In this document: one piece after another, positions 7,304 to 15,533 of the stretch
Numbering within the stretch: the first letter of the stretch is position 1
Layout of the letters: each line of letters opens with the position of its first letter
Source of the DNA: Chloroflexota bacterium
Lineage (GTDB): Bacteria > Chloroflexota > Anaerolineae > J102
Direction of reading: 5' to 3'
Assembly: GCA_003353825.1 (NCBI GenBank)
Contig: PIVW01000039.1
Location: forward strand, 1-21,067
Length of the DNA stretch: 21,067 nt
Program-made: the position numbers and the translations under genes
Notes under the pieces: generated by a model
The model's database searches: none
What the model saw: the letters and a program-made list of their open reading frames with translations, nothing else
Told to the model about the DNA's origin: nothing

Positions 7304-8728
7304 TCAGGCGATTACCTGCTCATGCTTCTGCGCTCGCTCCAGTGGATAGTCGGCCTCCCACCAGCAGCGTATACCTCCGGTGAGATTGATGACATGCTTA
7401 TGACCCTCGCTCTGCAGATAACTGGCGGCTACACTCGAACGATCACCCGCCAGGCAATGAACGACCACAGGTTTGCCGGTGGGCAGATCGGCGATATGAT
7501 CCGGAAGTTGGCCAGCCTGAATCTTGATGGCGCCTGGGATATGAGATTCATCATATTCGCTTTGATTGCGAACATCAACGACATATACTTCAGCCTGGGC
7601 CAGGCGTTCGAATAACTCATGAGCCGAAAGCTGTTCCAGTATCTCCAGTTCGTGCCCGGCCATCGACCAGTTGGTGAGGTCGGGAATGTAACCGCTTACG
7701 TTATCCAGGCCGATGCGAATCAAGGCCTTGGTGAGATCCTCGATGCGCCCTTCTCCTGCAACAAGCATAAACGGTTCCTTATAGTCGAGCATCCACCCCG
7801 CCCAGGTGCTGAAATCGCCATTGTCTTGGATATTGAGGCTGCCGGGGATGTGGCCGCCGGCAAAGGCAAATTTATCACGAGTGTCAACCAATCTCACGCC
7901 ATCTTGTAGCAGCTTTTGGAAACGGGTGAGCGACAGGCGAGCAGGGTGGGGGATGCGATCTACTATTTCAGGCCCCTGTTTATTCAACTTTTTCATCATG
8001 GCAAAATAGGTGGGGGGTTCAGGTTGTCCCGCTAGTAACTGCTGCACAAACAGGGCTTCATCTTCGATTTGAAATGCCCAGTTGAGCAGACGTTCGTAGC
8101 CGACCGTGCTGCTGGGTACGGCGCCCAGAGCTTTGCCGCAAGCAGAACCGGCGCCATGGCCGGGCCAGACTTGCACATAATCGGGCAGGGCTGTGAAGCG
8201 CTTGAGCGATTGGAACATCTGGCGCGCGCCCGGTTCTTTGGTGTTTAGCAGGCCGGCCGCTTCCTCCAGCAGGTCGGGCCTACCGATATCACCCACAAAG
8301 AGGAAATCTCCGCTGAAGAGCATCACAGGATACTCTCCCGCCGCTGTATCTGTGAGCAGGAAACTGATATGCTCAGGCGTGTGGCCGGGCGTATGCAAGA
8401 TATCGAATTTGAGATTGCCGACCCAAAACTCATCACCATCGTGCAATCCTGTGTGTGGGAATCGATACTGCCAGTCTGGGCCGCCTTCATCTGAAAGCAG
8501 CATCTCGGCGCCCGTCGCTGCCGCCAGCTCGCGAGAGCCGCTGAGGAAGTCGGCATGGATATGTGTCTCGGCCACAGATCGGATGGTCAGGCCCTCTGTT
8601 TCGGCGATCTCCAGATAAACATCGATATCACGACGGGGGTCGATGACGATGGCCTCAGCCGTCGCCTGACAGCCGAGCATGTAACTGGCTTGTGCCAGTC
8701 CTGGTTCATAAACATGTTTGAAGAACAT
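7304..8728 (-). CDS. CstB-like persulfide dioxygenase-rhodanese fusion
   Basis: A 474-residue fusion with three parts. First is a metallo-beta-lactamase-fold persulfide dioxygenase (about 1-245). Then comes a rhodanese-like domain without the catalytic Cys (about 265-360, loop reads LVAGEGR). Last is an active rhodanese (about 365-465, Cys425 in CLAGDRS). This order matches CstB-type enzymes, which oxidise protein or low-molecular-weight persulfides to thiosulfate and sulfite during sulfide detoxification. Candidate mono-iron ligands are His56 (THIHADF), His116 (PGHT) and Asp141 (SGD). The usual HxHxDH reads HIHADF, so the second metal site is lost, as expected for a one-iron enzyme. The ATG at 8728 has GGAG upstream. 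It is the first gene of the sulfur module. Confidence 0.9.
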   Translation of the reverse strand: MFFKHVYEPGLAQASYMLGCQATAEAIVIDPRRDIDVYLEIAETEGLTIRSVAETHIHADFLSGSRELAAATGAEMLLSDEGGPDWQYRFPHTGLHDGDEFWVGNLKFDILHTPGHTPEHISFLLTDTAAGEYPVMLFSGDFLFVGDIGRPDLLEEAAGLLNTKEPGARQMFQSLKRFTALPDYVQVWPGHGAGSACGKALGAVPSSTVGYERLLNWAFQIEDEALFVQQLLAGQPEPPTYFAMMKKLNKQGPEIVDRIPHPARLSLTRFQKLLQDGVRLVDTRDKFAFAGGHIPGSLNIQDNGDFSTWAGWMLDYKEPFMLVAGEGRIEDLTKALIRIGLDNVSGYIPDLTNWSMAGHELEILEQLSAHELFERLAQAEVYVVDVRNQSEYDESHIPGAIKIQAGQLPDHIADLPTGKPVVVHCLAGDRSSVAASYLQSEGHKHVINLTGGIRCWWEADYPLERAQKHEQVIA

Positions 8729-8795
8729 TCTGACTCCAATATGAAAATCCGTTCAAAACGAGCGCCTGAGATCGCCCAGTAATTTCAGGTCGTAC

Positions 8796-8835
8796 TCCGA
8801 CAGTGTTCTATAGTCGGATAAAAACGCATTGTCTA
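8796..8835 (-). promoter_or_regulatory. Candidate promoter and overlapping operator dyad of the sulfur module
   Basis: On the minus strand TAGACA (8835-8830) is followed after 17 bp by TATAGA (8812-8807). The perfect 6-bp dyad TCCGAC-N11-GTCGGA (8796-8818) encloses the -10, a geometry typical of a repressor site. The leader to the ATG at 8728 would be about 70 nt. No regulator gene is visible in the window, and the dyad does not match an operator I know. Confidence 0.45.
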
Positions 8836-9022
8836 TCTTGCTTAGATGCGAGCTGTGCAAGGACGTTACGCCTGTAATCGTAAGCGAATTTCCTATCACG
8901 AGTAGTTGTGAAACAGAAAAGCACCCCTCTCTTTACCCGATCAATCCAGCTGCGCTCTTACGAGATTATGCCTCTTTTGAAGTATGATGTGACTCTAACT
9001 ACTCTACCATTGAGGCACGGCA

Positions 9023-9931
9023 TTGATCGTTATTATCGGTGAACTGGCAGCGTTGGGGACAGCGGTCTGCTGGTCCTTTACTTCTGCATTCTTTACATTG
9101 GCTGGACGTCAGGTGGGTTCTGCGGTCGTCAACCGCACGCGTCTGATTGTGGCGATTGGCTTGCTCATGTTTACACACTGGTTAATATTGGGCGTACCTC
9201 TGCCAGTGGGTGCTGATCCCCAACGTTGGTTCTGGCTTGGGGTGTCTGCTATACTCGGTTTGGTTCTGGGAGATGCCTTTTTGTTCCAAGCTTTTGTGCT
9301 GATCGGCCCACGATTGTCGATGCTGTTGATGAGTCTAGTGCCGGTGATTAGCACCCTGCTTGCCTGGGTATTTCTGGGAGAGCGTCTCACAGCTATACAA
9401 CTGCTGGCCATAGGTATCACGGTCGTGGGCGTTGCCTGGGTTGTACTGGATAAAACCGGTGCGGGGAACAGAGAAGGCAGTGAGCGCAATTATGTTCCAG
9501 GAATCCTCTTTGGTCTTGGTGGCGCCGCAGGGCAAGCTTTGGGATTGGTCACAGCTAAGCAGGGGCTTACCGGTGATTTCTCGGCGCTTTCGGGGACCTT
9601 GATGCGAATGCTTGTGGCCGCGCTGATGTTGTGGGGATTCGGCATTGCCCGCCGCCAAGTGTCTCCAACCTGGCGGCAGTTACGGACTCACCCCCAAGCT
9701 GTGCGCCAAATCTTGGGCGGATCCTTCGTTGGCCCATTTCTGGGTGTCACCCTATCTCTTGTAGCCGTTCAATCCACCGCGGTAGGCGTTGCCGCCACCC
9801 TCATGGCCTTGCCGCCAATCTTCCTTATCCCCATCAGCCGTATTATCTTCCACGAGCAGGTCGGAAGACGCGCCATTGCCGGTACATTCGTTGCTATTGC
9901 TGGCGTGGCCTTGCTCTTAATTGGCGGGTGA
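9023..9931 (+). CDS. EamA/DMT-family transporter
   Basis: A 302-residue inner-membrane protein with about ten hydrophobic helices in two EamA repeats (about 1-140 and 155-300). It belongs to the drug/metabolite transporter superfamily, which usually exports amino acids, nucleosides or other small metabolites. Features seen include the N-terminal LAALGTAVCWSFTSAFF and the glycine-rich end IAGTFVAIAGVALLLIGG. The start is a TTG at 9023 with GAGG (9012-9015) at good spacing; no better ATG exists near the N-terminus. It is divergent from the sulfur module and convergent with the MFS gene. The substrate cannot be told from sequence alone. Confidence 0.85.
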   Translation: MIVIIGELAALGTAVCWSFTSAFFTLAGRQVGSAVVNRTRLIVAIGLLMFTHWLILGVPLPVGADPQRWFWLGVSAILGLVLGDAFLFQAFVLIGPRLSMLLMSLVPVISTLLAWVFLGERLTAIQLLAIGITVVGVAWVVLDKTGAGNREGSERNYVPGILFGLGGAAGQALGLVTAKQGLTGDFSALSGTLMRMLVAALMLWGFGIARRQVSPTWRQLRTHPQAVRQILGGSFVGPFLGVTLSLVAVQSTAVGVAATLMALPPIFLIPISRIIFHEQVGRRAIAGTFVAIAGVALLLIGG

Positions 9932-9945
9932 TTTTCCGCCTAACA

Positions 9946-11139
9946 TCAAGACACTTTTCCTTGCACCCGTGTCAAGAGCAACGTCCCCAGTCCCATGAAC
10001 AACGCCGCAAAGATCCAGATCAGACGATAATCTTGCCCGGAAGCGTCTAGGGCAACGCCCACAAATTGTGGCCCCGATATAGCAGCCAGGGATAGAGACA
10101 CGTAGTAAAAACCAGTCATCGCCCCGAACTGCACGCCATCACCCACGTCATACATGAGAGGTAAGGTGTTGACCAGAACCGGCGCCCAAGCTAGACCCGC
10201 GACGATCAGCAGGAGATAGAGCATGTCCACAGAGTCGACTATGGGCGCCAGGGCAAAGAGTATGGTCAGTGCTATCATGCCGGCGAGCACCAAGCGTTTG
10301 CGACCTACGCGTGCCGCAAATAGCCCACTGGGGATGGCAGCCACCAGCAAGGCCCCAGCAAAGACCGCCATAAGCAGGGGCAGGCGCGCTTCGGCAACAC
10401 CTAGCTGCAGGTGTGCATACGTGCTAAGCCAGGTCTCGGCGACGTTAAAACCGCAAAAGCCTAGAAAGATGGCAATCAATAACAAGAGTAAACCACGCGT
10501 TTGCGGTTGCAAAAGAGACCGCGTTTCTTGCCAGAAGCCAGTTGTCGCCGGCAACGGTGCATCAGTGGCTTGTTTGGGCTCCTTGATGATCACTATCAGG
10601 GTGAGACCACCCACGAGCAGGAGGGCCCCTGCGAAGATGAAAGGTGCGGCGGGGTGGAGTGGCAACAGATAGCTGCTGGCGACAAGGGCTGTAACAGCGC
10701 CTAACCCCCCGAAGACATTGATGACCCCACTGGCTGTGCTGCGTTGCTTGGGGGGAAAGAGGTCGCCCAAGAGTGCCAGACCTGGTGCCCGGGCGATAGA
10801 TAAACCCAGACTGGCCAGCAACAACATGGCCAGCATCCCTGCCAGGACCGGCATCAGCGGAATAAGTATAAAGAATGCGGCCAGAGTAATGCCAATGGCT
10901 ATCCAAGGTTTGCGCCGGCCCCAACGTGTCCAGCGATGGTCGGATTGATAACCCACCCAGGGGGAGATAAAGATAGTCAGCCAGTTATCCCAGGTCATGA
11001 TGAATCCCACAAGGGTGGCGCTTAGGCCAAAATCGTGGAGGAGAATGGGTACAAAGGTGTTGTACACCGGCCCCGCTGCCGCCATTCCAAACAGGCCCAC
11101 ACCCAAGGCCAACAGCGGTCGAATTAGTTTACGTGACAC
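9946..11139 (-). CDS. MFS transporter, GPH/SLC45-like
   Basis: A 397-residue polytopic membrane protein with about twelve helices. Between helices 2 and 3 it carries SDHRWTRWGRRKPWI, a variant of the MFS loop motif like that of glycoside-cation symporters and SUT/SLC45 sugar transporters. A helix-4 segment has the expected SIARAPGLALLGDLFPPKQR. The likely role is uptake of a sugar or related solute by cation symport, but this is family-level inference. The GTG start at 11139 lies inside the end of the rRNA methyltransferase gene (16-bp overlap), which suggests translational coupling. The 3' end stops 14 bp from the convergent EamA gene. Confidence 0.85.
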   Translation of the reverse strand: MSRKLIRPLLALGVGLFGMAAAGPVYNTFVPILLHDFGLSATLVGFIMTWDNWLTIFISPWVGYQSDHRWTRWGRRKPWIAIGITLAAFFILIPLMPVLAGMLAMLLLASLGLSIARAPGLALLGDLFPPKQRSTASGVINVFGGLGAVTALVASSYLLPLHPAAPFIFAGALLLVGGLTLIVIIKEPKQATDAPLPATTGFWQETRSLLQPQTRGLLLLLIAIFLGFCGFNVAETWLSTYAHLQLGVAEARLPLLMAVFAGALLVAAIPSGLFAARVGRKRLVLAGMIALTILFALAPIVDSVDMLYLLLIVAGLAWAPVLVNTLPLMYDVGDGVQFGAMTGFYYVSLSLAAISGPQFVGVALDASGQDYRLIWIFAALFMGLGTLLLTRVQGKVS

Positions 11140-12332
11140 AAGAGCCCCTTCAGGTAAGCCCCTTCAGGAAAGGTCAACAAGACAGGATGGTCGGCTGCTT
11201 GCGAGAAGTGGCGGAGAATGCGTACGTCACGACCCGCATCCAAGGCCGCGCCAAAGACGATTTTTTGGAACAGATCTCGACTGATCAAGCCGGAACAGGA
11301 GAAGGTTGCCAGTAAGCCGCCGGGCCGCAATAGGCGCATGGCCAGCCAATTGATATCTTTGTAGCCGCGCGCAGCACGATCGATCTGGCGGCGATTGTTA
11401 GCGAATTTGGGTGGGTCCAGGATGATGAGATCGAATAATCTACCCCCATCCCCCCCATCCCCCCCATCCCCCCCATCCCGCCAATGCCGCAACTGTTTGA
11501 AGACATCGGCCTGGACGGGTGTCCATTGCTGTGACTGAAATCCATTCAGTTCCATATTTCGAGCAGCCAGATTCAGGGCATGTTCACTGCTGTCGATGTT
11601 GGTGACATGGCTGGCGCCGGCAGCGAGAGCGTACACTGAGAAAGCGCCGGTGTAACAAAAAGCATTGAGCACCTCTGCACCTGCGCAGTAGGGTGCTAAC
11701 GTTGCCCGGTTTTCGGCCTGGTCGAGATAGAATCCGGTCTTTTGTCCCGCCTGTAGGTCGACATAAAATTGATGGTCGTTTTCGGTGATGATGAGGGGCT
11801 GGTCGGGAAGAGCGCCCCATACCACACCATCGGCGGGCGCCAATCCCTCTTTGCGCCGCATCGGGTCATCCCGTTCTACGATGGCGGCCGGGGAGAGGAT
11901 ATCTGACAGGGCAGCGATCATCTCACCCTTTCGTGCATCGGCGGGGGCCGTGAGTGCCTGCATGACCAAGGTGTTGTCGTACTGATCCACGATCAGGCCC
12001 GGGATGCTGTCACTCTCGGCGAAGACAAGTCTGCGCGCCTCTGTTGTTGGCAGAAGCTGGTTCCGCCGCTGGATACTGGCTTCGAGTAGCGACCGCCAAT
12101 ACGCAGTATCGGGTAATTCGCTATGATGCCACGAAGTCGCACGCGCCCGAATCTGCGAACGGAGGCTGAAGTCTGCAAATGCCAGCCACTGTCCTTTGCT
12201 ATCGACGATCTCTACCTGTTTTTCTGAAGAGGGCTGCCCCCGCGTATGTGCGATGGCGCCACTGAACAGCCAAGGATGTCGTTGGCGCAGCGGTTTGTCT
12301 TTGTTAGGTTTTAGTTTCAAGCGGGCGATCAT
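11124..12332 (-). CDS. rlmI: RlmI-like 23S rRNA (cytosine-C5) methyltransferase
   Basis: A 402-residue class I SAM methyltransferase of the COG1092/RlmI family, which methylates a cytosine of 23S rRNA. An N-terminal PUA RNA-binding domain (about 1-75) is followed by a central domain and the Rossmann fold. SAM motif I is NAFCYTGAFS (223-232), the catalytic-region motif is DPPKF (306-310), and the candidate nucleophile is Cys346 in TFSCSG. The ATG at 12332 is chosen over 12347 because the purine-rich GGGGGTGGGA then serves as its ribosome site. A (Asp-Gly-Gly)4 insert at 286-297, encoded by a 9-bp tandem repeat, sits just before the strand leading to DPPKF. The gene overlaps the MFS start downstream. 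The specific RlmI assignment is probable, not proven. Confidence 0.85.
   Translation of the reverse strand: MIARLKLKPNKDKPLRQRHPWLFSGAIAHTRGQPSSEKQVEIVDSKGQWLAFADFSLRSQIRARATSWHHSELPDTAYWRSLLEASIQRRNQLLPTTEARRLVFAESDSIPGLIVDQYDNTLVMQALTAPADARKGEMIAALSDILSPAAIVERDDPMRRKEGLAPADGVVWGALPDQPLIITENDHQFYVDLQAGQKTGFYLDQAENRATLAPYCAGAEVLNAFCYTGAFSVYALAAGASHVTNIDSSEHALNLAARNMELNGFQSQQWTPVQADVFKQLRHWRDGGDGGDGGDGGRLFDLIILDPPKFANNRRQIDRAARGYKDINWLAMRLLRPGGLLATFSCSGLISRDLFQKIVFGAALDAGRDVRILRHFSQAADHPVLLTFPEGAYLKGLLCHVN
11448..11479 (-). repeat. In-frame 9-bp tandem repeat coding (DGG)n in rlmI
   Basis: Three perfect copies of ATCCCCCCC on the + strand plus a partial fourth code for GAT-GGG-GGG on the minus strand. 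The period is a multiple of three, so slippage changes protein length without breaking the frame. The homopolymer-C runs make it slippage-prone. Confidence 0.8.
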
Positions 12333-12352
12333 AGTTCCCACCCCCATTCATT

Positions 12353-12384
12353 TGGTCGCGTGGTCGCGTGGTCGTTTGGTCGCA
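12353..12384. repeat. 8-bp tandem repeat, four units
   Basis: Units read TGGTCGCG, TGGTCGCG, TGGTCGTT and TGGTCGCA, followed by a degenerate TGGTTT. The array fills much of the 70-bp gap between the tilS stop and the rlmI start. Two overlapping AGCGCT palindromes (12397-12410) lie beside it at the tilS end. Confidence 0.75.
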
Positions 12385-12402
12385 TGGTTTGTAGTAAGCG
12401 CT

Positions 12403-13875
12403 TTAGCGCTGTTTTAAGCGGATTTCCCAGGCACTGGTGACGTTTTCGGGCAAACGGCAGCGCTCACTAGGACGATGTCCAACCAGCCACAAGATTTCGC
12501 CCGTGTCGTCTACGAGCAGTGGCCAATGGGCCCGGTCGGCGCGGGGGAGTTTGAGTTCAGTCATCAGGTCGGGTATGGCCTTGCTGCCGCCAAGCCCCAA
12601 TACGCGCAAGCGATCGCCAGGTCGTCGAGATCGGACAACGAGAGGGCCGGCGAGTGTTGCTGGTAGCCAGATGCGATGCTGATCGTCATATATCCACCAA
12701 GGAGGTTTGTCAGATGCCTGCCAGTGTACCAGGATGGCCTGTAGCCTCCAGCCATTCTCCAGCTCGACCTGACCGGGCAGTAAGAGCGACACGGCTGCCG
12801 TTATCTGGGCATTGTCGGATGTATCGAAACGGTCGGAGATGATGTCCAGCCAATCGTAATTGAGTTCGGCTGAGAGACCGGCCAGCAGGGGATAAGGGCC
12901 GCCACTGGCCTGAAGAGGGTGATCGTGCAGGATATCCAGAAGACGTTCGCTGTGCTCCCAACCCACGTTGCGTAGTTCAGGGCGCAGAATGGCAATCGCT
13001 CGTCTCACCAGGGCACGTTGATCACCTCGGATGAGCTTGCGCAAGGTCGTGAGCTGCAGACGAATGCGTTTTGACTGAACTTGAGCGATCCTCTGCCACA
13101 GTTCGTCCCGGTAAAAGTCAAGAGCATCATGATCACCTTGTAACGCCAGAGCCGTATGGCCGAGGGACCGCACCAACTGGGGGTTGATCGATTTAAGATG
13201 AGGCAGGATATCATGGCGCAATCGATTGCGGAAAAATATCGTGTCAGCGTTGCTTGTATCTTCCCTTGGAGACAAACCATTTGTCAAGACATAGCTGTTG
13301 ATCTCTGCGCGCGTCGTTGTCAGCCAGGGTCGTACCAACTGGAGATTTTGTGATACCTGACGGAGGTCGGGTGGCAGCGCCGACAAACGCAGATCAGAGA
13401 GTGACGTGCTTGGCAACATCCCCCGCAGCCCAGCCAGGCCACTACCGCGCAGCAAGTGCATGAGTATCGTCTCGGCCTGGTCGTCGGCATGGTGTCCAAC
13501 CGCGACGATCTTTGCTTGCAAGCGCTGCGCCACACGCGCCAAAAAGGCGTAGCGCGCCTGACGAGCTGCTTCTTCCAGTGATACGCCTGGTTGCGAGGCG
13601 ATGCTTCGCACATCCGCACACTCGACCGTGCAACCGAGCCCCCACCGGATCGCTAGCTCGGCCACAAAGCGCGCCTCCTCGGCTGCTTCAGAGCGCAATT
13701 CGTGGTTTAGATACGCGGCATGCAGTCGCCAACCTTGCTCAGGGGCAAGTGCTTGCAAGGCGTGCAACAATGCTAGCGAATCGGGGCCACCACTTACGCC
13801 GACCACCACAGTCGCTTCCCTGGGGATCAAATCATGGCGACGGATAAAGTGCCTGAGTTCGGATAAAGTGCTCAC
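12403..13875 (-). CDS. tilS: tRNA(Ile)-lysidine synthetase
   Basis: A 490-residue cytoplasmic enzyme that converts C34 of the CAU-anticodon isoleucine tRNA to lysidine using ATP and lysine. The N-terminal PP-loop ATPase shows SGGPDS (28-33) and the VGHHADDQAET motif. A helical substrate-binding middle region follows, then a TilS C-terminal domain (RSRRPGDRLRVLGLGGSK and DDTGEILWLVGHRPSERC). GTG 13875 is chosen because a -10 sequence ends 6 nt before it. The longer in-frame extension to 13980 would contain the terminator of the upstream gene. It is transcribed toward rlmI. Confidence 0.92.
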   Translation of the reverse strand: MSTLSELRHFIRRHDLIPREATVVVGVSGGPDSLALLHALQALAPEQGWRLHAAYLNHELRSEAAEEARFVAELAIRWGLGCTVECADVRSIASQPGVSLEEAARQARYAFLARVAQRLQAKIVAVGHHADDQAETILMHLLRGSGLAGLRGMLPSTSLSDLRLSALPPDLRQVSQNLQLVRPWLTTTRAEINSYVLTNGLSPREDTSNADTIFFRNRLRHDILPHLKSINPQLVRSLGHTALALQGDHDALDFYRDELWQRIAQVQSKRIRLQLTTLRKLIRGDQRALVRRAIAILRPELRNVGWEHSERLLDILHDHPLQASGGPYPLLAGLSAELNYDWLDIISDRFDTSDNAQITAAVSLLLPGQVELENGWRLQAILVHWQASDKPPWWIYDDQHRIWLPATLAGPLVVRSRRPGDRLRVLGLGGSKAIPDLMTELKLPRADRAHWPLLVDDTGEILWLVGHRPSERCRLPENVTSAWEIRLKQR

Positions 13876-13881
13876 ACTGCG

Positions 13882-13911
13882 ATTATACGCTGGAGGGCGC
13901 GCTACGAGCAA
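13882..13911 (-). promoter_or_regulatory. tilS promoter, apparently leaderless
   Basis: On the minus strand TTGCTC (13911-13906) is followed after 18 bp by a perfect TATAAT (13887-13882). Six bases then lead to the GTG at 13875, which lacks a Shine-Dalgarno. The predicted transcription start therefore falls at the start codon. Confidence 0.6.
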
Positions 13912-13945
13912 TCGTGTGTTGCACTCTGGTGTCACATTATAGAAA

Positions 13946-13977
13946 AGACCGCCATCTCGATGTAGCGATGGCGGTCT
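13946..13977 (-). terminator. Rho-independent terminator of the DUF4139 gene
   Basis: A perfect 11-bp stem (AGACCGCCATC with GATGGCGGTCT) closes a 10-nt loop. On the minus strand it is followed by TTTCTAT, directly downstream of the DUF4139 stop at 14002. It insulates that gene from tilS, whose own promoter begins about 35 bp further on. Confidence 0.85.
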
Positions 13978-14001
13978 CACAAATGGTGAAATCAGTAGGA
14001 T

Positions 14002-15459
14002 TTAGAACTCATATCTCACCGTGTAGAGGATGGTCGCCGATCCTTTGGCCGGGACTGAGACCACCCATTCGATGGTATTGCTATTAGTCTTAGTGTACTC
14101 ATCCGGGGTGGCTGACATGATCTCCCAATCGGCGCCACGTGAAAGATGTTCGACGACACGGATCTCGACCGCTTCACTTTCTTTCTGGTTGCGCAATTCG
14201 ATCTCGTAGGTTTCTTCTACGACCTTGTCGCCGATTCGCTTGAAATCGGTCTGTTTGCGCTCGCCGACCAGGTCAAAGGCTTCGCCGATGTTCAAGGTCA
14301 CATCTTCACCCTTCGGCGTGTGATCGATCTGGTCTTCGCCGATCAGCAGAGGGGAGCCATCGATATCGGCCTGGTACATGCGTACGGTACCGCGCGGGAG
14401 TTGGGCGTCGACACCCTCTTCGCCGGTATTGAAGGACAACTGCACATTTATCTTGGAGTTGCCGGTACCGCCGTATCCAGGATCGTAGATGGGACCATAG
14501 CCCCTAAAGGGAATGGATCCATCATAGACGAATTCTTTCTGGGCATCGACATCAGAAGCGGTAACAAACTCGACCTGCTTGGTCTGATTGTCTTTGACCG
14601 TGACCGGACGCTGCACTTCATACAGGTGATATTCGAAAAATTCTCGTTGCTCGACCTGTGGAGCGGGGGCTGCACGCATAACCGCGGCCTCTTCCATGAC
14701 CATGTCGAAAGCACCACCTTTACCGGCAGAAACACGGTTGATGTCGCCTGCCACAAGTTTGAGGCGGGCATCTTTGTAGGTGGCCCCACTACGATTGTCC
14801 AGCGTCACCCAGCCATCCAGGTCCAGGCTCTTGTTATCCTGTGCGAGCACCAGAACATAGTCGGCTTTCCAGTTCAGGCCATTGGTAAGATAGGCGATCT
14901 CGCTGTTGTGGACACCCGCTTCCCCGGCGTCGACCATCCAAACCAGGGTAGGGCGAGTGATCAATCCATCGGGCAGGGCTGGGAAACTGTACTGGCGGAT
15001 CTGGTCGAATTTGATGACGTCGATGCCGCCACCCTCCACTTGCAGGATCACATCACCTGAGCCATTGAGCAGGATGCCCTCGTAGGTCGTGCCATCTTGT
15101 GTGATCAATTCAATCGGCAGATCGATGTATTTCTCTAACAGTTTATGTGTCCCCACCACATCGTACTCGTAATTCTGCTCCAGGACCACCGTGCTGGGGT
15201 CTGTCAGCGAGCGGAAGTAGACGGTTTCAGGGATGATGGCAGAGGGTACATCGGTCACTGCGACCTGATTCACACCTTCAACCAGATCGAATTGGCGATT
15301 TTCTTTGACCAGGGCGATGTTGCTGTTGTAAACGGTGAGATCGACACCTCCATCTTGCGCCGTGACAGGTAAGGGGGCGCCGGTGATTAAGACAAACGCC
15401 AGGCCTGCCAACAGGGCGAGACCGAGGCCGATGCCTAGACGAATTGGTTTATTTTGCAT
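14002..15459 (-). CDS. Secreted DUF4139-domain protein
   Basis: A 485-residue protein with a Sec signal peptide (hydrophobic core about 8-28, cut after VTA). An N-terminal part (LTVYNSNIALVKENRQFDL) resembles the region preceding DUF4139 in other bacterial members. The DUF4139 body contains LTNGLNWKADYVLVL and GWVTLDNRSGATYKDARLKL. The end is Ig-like (IEWVVSVPAKGSATILYTVR). The ATG at 15459 has a strong GGAGA ribosome site, and the upstream in-frame extension is noncoding. It is a single-gene unit with its own terminator. The family has no settled biochemical role, so function is unknown beyond an exported, beta-rich protein. Confidence 0.85.
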   Translation of the reverse strand: MQNKPIRLGIGLGLALLAGLAFVLITGAPLPVTAQDGGVDLTVYNSNIALVKENRQFDLVEGVNQVAVTDVPSAIIPETVYFRSLTDPSTVVLEQNYEYDVVGTHKLLEKYIDLPIELITQDGTTYEGILLNGSGDVILQVEGGGIDVIKFDQIRQYSFPALPDGLITRPTLVWMVDAGEAGVHNSEIAYLTNGLNWKADYVLVLAQDNKSLDLDGWVTLDNRSGATYKDARLKLVAGDINRVSAGKGGAFDMVMEEAAVMRAAPAPQVEQREFFEYHLYEVQRPVTVKDNQTKQVEFVTASDVDAQKEFVYDGSIPFRGYGPIYDPGYGGTGNSKINVQLSFNTGEEGVDAQLPRGTVRMYQADIDGSPLLIGEDQIDHTPKGEDVTLNIGEAFDLVGERKQTDFKRIGDKVVEETYEIELRNQKESEAVEIRVVEHLSRGADWEIMSATPDEYTKTNSNTIEWVVSVPAKGSATILYTVRYEF

Positions 15460-15533
15460 GGTTGTTCTCCTTAGAAATGAACTTGTTTTGCTGTATATTT
15501 TATGACGAGGAACCTGTTTAATTGGTTCCAGGT

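Noticed and set aside
13876..13980. Longer tilS N-terminus
   Set aside because: It would include the upstream gene's terminator hairpin and the tilS promoter; the PP-loop starts at the usual distance from GTG 13875.
14146..15060. 304-aa plus-strand frame antisense to the DUF4139 gene
   Set aside because: The DUF4139 frame has signal peptide, ribosome site, domain motifs and terminator; the antisense frame has none of these.
15509..15529. GGAACC-N9-GGTTCC dyad after the methyltransferase stop
   Set aside because: It has only a 6-bp stem and no T-tract; too weak to call a terminator or operator.
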